In this document: positions 6,086 through 7,230 of the stretch, in pieces | Numbering within the stretch: position 1 is the stretch's first letter | Layout: the number at the start of each line of letters is the position of its first letter | Assembly (NCBI GenBank): GCA_016185815.1 | Contig: JACPMT010000018.1 | Span: 1-7,230 of the forward strand | Direction of reading: 5' to 3' | Source of the DNA: Candidatus Woesearchaeota archaeon | GTDB lineage: Archaea > Nanobdellota > Nanobdellia > Woesearchaeales > GW2011-AR4 | Length of the DNA: 7,230 nucleotides | The notes under the pieces: generated by a model | Seen by the model: the letters and a program-made list of their open reading frames with translations, nothing else | Told to the model about the DNA's origin: nothing | The model's database searches: none | Translations under genes and position numbers: made by a program

Positions 6086-6349
6086 ATGGAGCAAGCTGAG
6101 GAAATGCAGGTTGGAAAAGTAAGCCACTATTTTACCAAGATAGGAGTTGCTGTGATTGAAGTCACGGACGGCAGCATAAAGGTAGGAGACGAGTTGCACA
6201 TAAAGGGGCACACAAGCGACTTCAAGCAGAAAGTGCACTCCATGCAGATTGAGCATGAAAAGGTTGAGATGGCAGAGCCTGGCCAGTCAATCGGGATGAA
6301 GGTAAATGAGCCGGTAAGAGCTCATGACTTGGTTTACAAGGAAATATGA
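6086..6349 (+). CDS. stand-alone EF-Tu domain-2-like beta-barrel protein ('translation elongation factor-like')
   Basis: This encodes 87 residues. After a short acidic lead (MEQAEE) the protein reads as one translation-factor domain-2 beta barrel: GKVSHYFTKIGVAVIEV (10-26), the turn IKVGDELHIKGHT (31-43), FKQKVHSMQIEHEKVE (46-61), then AEPGQSIGMKV (63-73) and a closing VRAHDLVYKE. The VGDxLxIKG and PGQSIGxK signatures are those of domain 2 of EF-Tu, IF2 and related GTPases. There is no P-loop or other GTPase motif, so it cannot hydrolyse GTP itself. Proteins of this length and pattern occur in bacteria and archaea and are usually annotated 'translation elongation factor-like'; I know of no established function. 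Strong ribosome-binding and TATA sites precede it, suggesting good expression. It ends one base before the end of the convergent phosphoribosyltransferase gene. Confidence 0.88.
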   Translation: MEQAEEMQVGKVSHYFTKIGVAVIEVTDGSIKVGDELHIKGHTSDFKQKVHSMQIEHEKVEMAEPGQSIGMKVNEPVRAHDLVYKEI

Positions 6350-6362
6350 TTTATTTCTTTTT
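6350..6362 (+). terminator. T-rich tract after the EF-like gene, inside the convergent gene's end
   Basis: TTTATTTCTTTTT starts right after the TGA of the EF-like gene. The same bases on the other strand encode the lysine-rich C-terminus and stop of the phosphoribosyltransferase-family protein. Such a tract can end archaeal transcription on the plus strand, so one short sequence may serve both genes. I found no comparable T tract for the minus-strand transcript. Confidence 0.4.
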
Positions 6363-6995
6363 GATACTTGATTTGTTCAGGTAATTCCTGACTTCCTCGT
6401 CAGACAATTGCGGAAAATCGTCGTAAAACTGACTGATTGAAAAGAAAAGATTTGTTGAATGCAAACATACAAATTCAACCTCATTTTTTATTTCGCTTGC
6501 AAAGTCTAAAGGGGCAACAGGCACAGCCAAAATAAGTTTTTTCGGATTTTGGGATTTTACATAGCTTATTGCAGCCCTTGTTGTAAAGCCTGTAGCTACG
6601 CCATCATCAGTCAGTATTGCAATCTTGTTTTTAAGGTTCGGCAATTTATATTTGCCCCTGTAGGCCCTATACCTTCTTTCTATTTCCTTGCCAATCTCTC
6701 TCTTTTTATTGTTGATATATTCATCAGAAACATTGTAAATCCTCATCGTCTCTTCATTTAACATCACTTTTTTGTCAGGACCAATTGAGCCGATTGCAAA
6801 CTCCTCATCATCCGGCAATCCAATTTTTTTTGTTACTACAATATCCAGCTCTGCGTTTAACAGCCTGGCAATCTCGTATCCAATCTCAACACCGCCTCTT
6901 GGTATGGCTAGAACTACAACATCTTTATTGCCTTTGTAGTTTTTTAATTGTTCAGCTAATTTAATGCCAGCTTCGTGCCTGTCTTTGAAGTGCAT
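6351..6995 (-). CDS. phosphoribosyltransferase-family protein (PRTase type I fold)
   Basis: This encodes 214 residues. The start MHFKDRHEAG, then VLAIPRGGVEIGYEIA (28-43) and LDIVVTKKIG (50-59), identify a widespread family annotated simply as phosphoribosyltransferase. The PRPP loop is at about 127-138, with DD in TDDGVATGFT, the acidic pair and Gly/Thr-rich turn that bind ribose-5-phosphate. A long charged helical insert (roughly 92-117, rich in Lys, Arg and Glu) lies between the halves. Classical members transfer phosphoribose from PRPP to a purine or pyrimidine base; the substrate of this subgroup is not established and the neighbours give no hint. The C-terminus ends SSIKKK. The ATG is supported by a TATAAATA box 26-27 bases upstream, so the mRNA is probably leaderless. 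Its stop is one base from the stop of the convergent EF-like gene. Confidence 0.88.
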   Translation of the reverse strand: MHFKDRHEAGIKLAEQLKNYKGNKDVVVLAIPRGGVEIGYEIARLLNAELDIVVTKKIGLPDDEEFAIGSIGPDKKVMLNEETMRIYNVSDEYINNKKREIGKEIERRYRAYRGKYKLPNLKNKIAILTDDGVATGFTTRAAISYVKSQNPKKLILAVPVAPLDFASEIKNEVEFVCLHSTNLFFSISQFYDDFPQLSDEEVRNYLNKSSIKKK

Positions 6996-7017
6996 TTTTA
7001 CATTGTTGGTTTCGGGT

Positions 7018-7025
7018 TATTTATA
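7018..7025 (-). promoter_or_regulatory. TATA box of the phosphoribosyltransferase gene (leaderless)
   Basis: On the minus strand this reads TATAAATA, the best match to a canonical archaeal TATA box in the window. Its centre is 26-27 bases before the A of the ATG at 6995, giving an essentially leaderless transcript. It lies in a 95-base divergent region shared with alaS. Confidence 0.65.
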
Positions 7026-7059
7026 TTTTTGTTGTTTTAAGGCAGTGTAAACCAATAAC

Positions 7060-7068
7060 TTTTTAATA
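7060..7068 (+). promoter_or_regulatory. TATA-like element of alaS (leaderless)
   Basis: TTTTTAATA is centred 27 bases before the ATG at 7091. It is a weaker match than the other boxes, but the position agrees with them. A second AT-rich run (7073-7090) is too close to the ATG to be the TATA box. There is no Shine-Dalgarno sequence. Confidence 0.45.
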
Positions 7069-7090
7069 ATCCTATATTTTATTTTAATTT

Positions 7091-7230
7091 ATGCCCACAG
7101 ACAAAGAAATAAAGAAAGAATTTAAAGAAAAAGCAAGCAAAGAGCCTGATAAATATTATGCTACGTCTGTGCTTAAGAGAGAAGGTTTTAGTAGGAAAAA
7201 ATGTGGCAAATGCGGAACTTTCTATTGGAG
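7091..7230 (+). CDS. alaS: alanyl-tRNA synthetase, archaeal type, N-terminal fragment (3' end beyond window)
   Basis: Forty-six full codons are visible before the window ends. A lysine-rich first helix (residues 1-18) is followed by DKYYATSVLKREGFSRKKC, then CGKCGTFYW. A segment of the form YLKxxGFxRKxCxxCGxxFW near the N-terminus is typical of archaeal alanyl-tRNA synthetases, which carry a CxxC pair before the aminoacylation core; bacterial enzymes begin differently. The enzyme charges tRNA-Ala with alanine. ATG 7091 is the natural start: a TATA-like element lies 27 bases upstream, and the distance from Met1 to the motif fits the family. The aminoacylation, editing and C-terminal domains lie outside the window, so the identification rests on this segment only. 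Confidence 0.8.
   Translation, partial: MPTDKEIKKEFKEKASKEPDKYYATSVLKREGFSRKKCGKCGTFYW

Noticed and set aside
1..7230. CRISPR array, insertion sequence, toxin-antitoxin or defence system.
   Set aside because: No regularly spaced direct repeats, transposase motifs, terminal inverted repeats or known defence domains were seen on either strand.

Overview
The window looks like chromosomal DNA from an AT-rich archaeon, most likely a DPANN lineage of the Woesearchaeota/Pacearchaeota kind. The domain call rests on three things. Nearly every main gene has an archaeal TATA box at a fixed distance from its start codon. The last gene begins like an archaeal-type alanyl-tRNA synthetase. Several proteins (a short malic enzyme, a TrxB-like reductase with GAGCAG in its FAD loop, and a stand-alone EF-Tu domain-2-like protein) resemble archaeal or deep-branching versions. 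The phylum is inferred from general resemblance and was not tested.

Layout, left to right. (1) 2-752, + strand: the 3' part of a DUF4352-like secreted or lipoprotein gene, followed one base later by a small winged-helix protein; T-rich tracts follow. (2) 873-2177, - strand: a DEAD-box RNA helicase with an Arg/His/Ser-rich tail. (3) 2307-5568, + strand: malic enzyme, thioredoxin-reductase-like flavoprotein and malate dehydrogenase, each with its own TATA box. (4) 5588-6047, + strand: an unrecognised gene of about 150 codons, split by a one-base frame change that can be placed within eight bases. (5) 6086-6349, + strand: a small EF-Tu domain-2-like protein, tail to tail with a phosphoribosyltransferase-family gene (6351-6995, - strand). 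(6) From 7091, + strand: the 5' end of alaS, divergent from the phosphoribosyltransferase gene.

How the genes fit together: malate dehydrogenase and malic enzyme share malate as a metabolite and would link oxaloacetate, malate and pyruvate with nicotinamide cofactor turnover; the flavoprotein would pass reducing power to a thioredoxin-like partner. The most striking point is that the malic enzyme, otherwise well conserved, lacks in frame the stretch that normally carries the nucleotide-binding glycine fingerprint, so its dehydrogenase activity is doubtful as encoded. The helicase, the EF-like protein and alaS are RNA or translation genes.

The promoters fall into two classes. Five genes have the TATA centre 27-28 bases before the ATG, implying leaderless mRNA. 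Two genes (helicase, EF-like) have it about 39 bases before the ATG and also have a Shine-Dalgarno-like sequence, implying a leader of about 12 bases. I see no CRISPR array, insertion sequence, complete tRNA, rRNA, or recognisable defence or mobile system.
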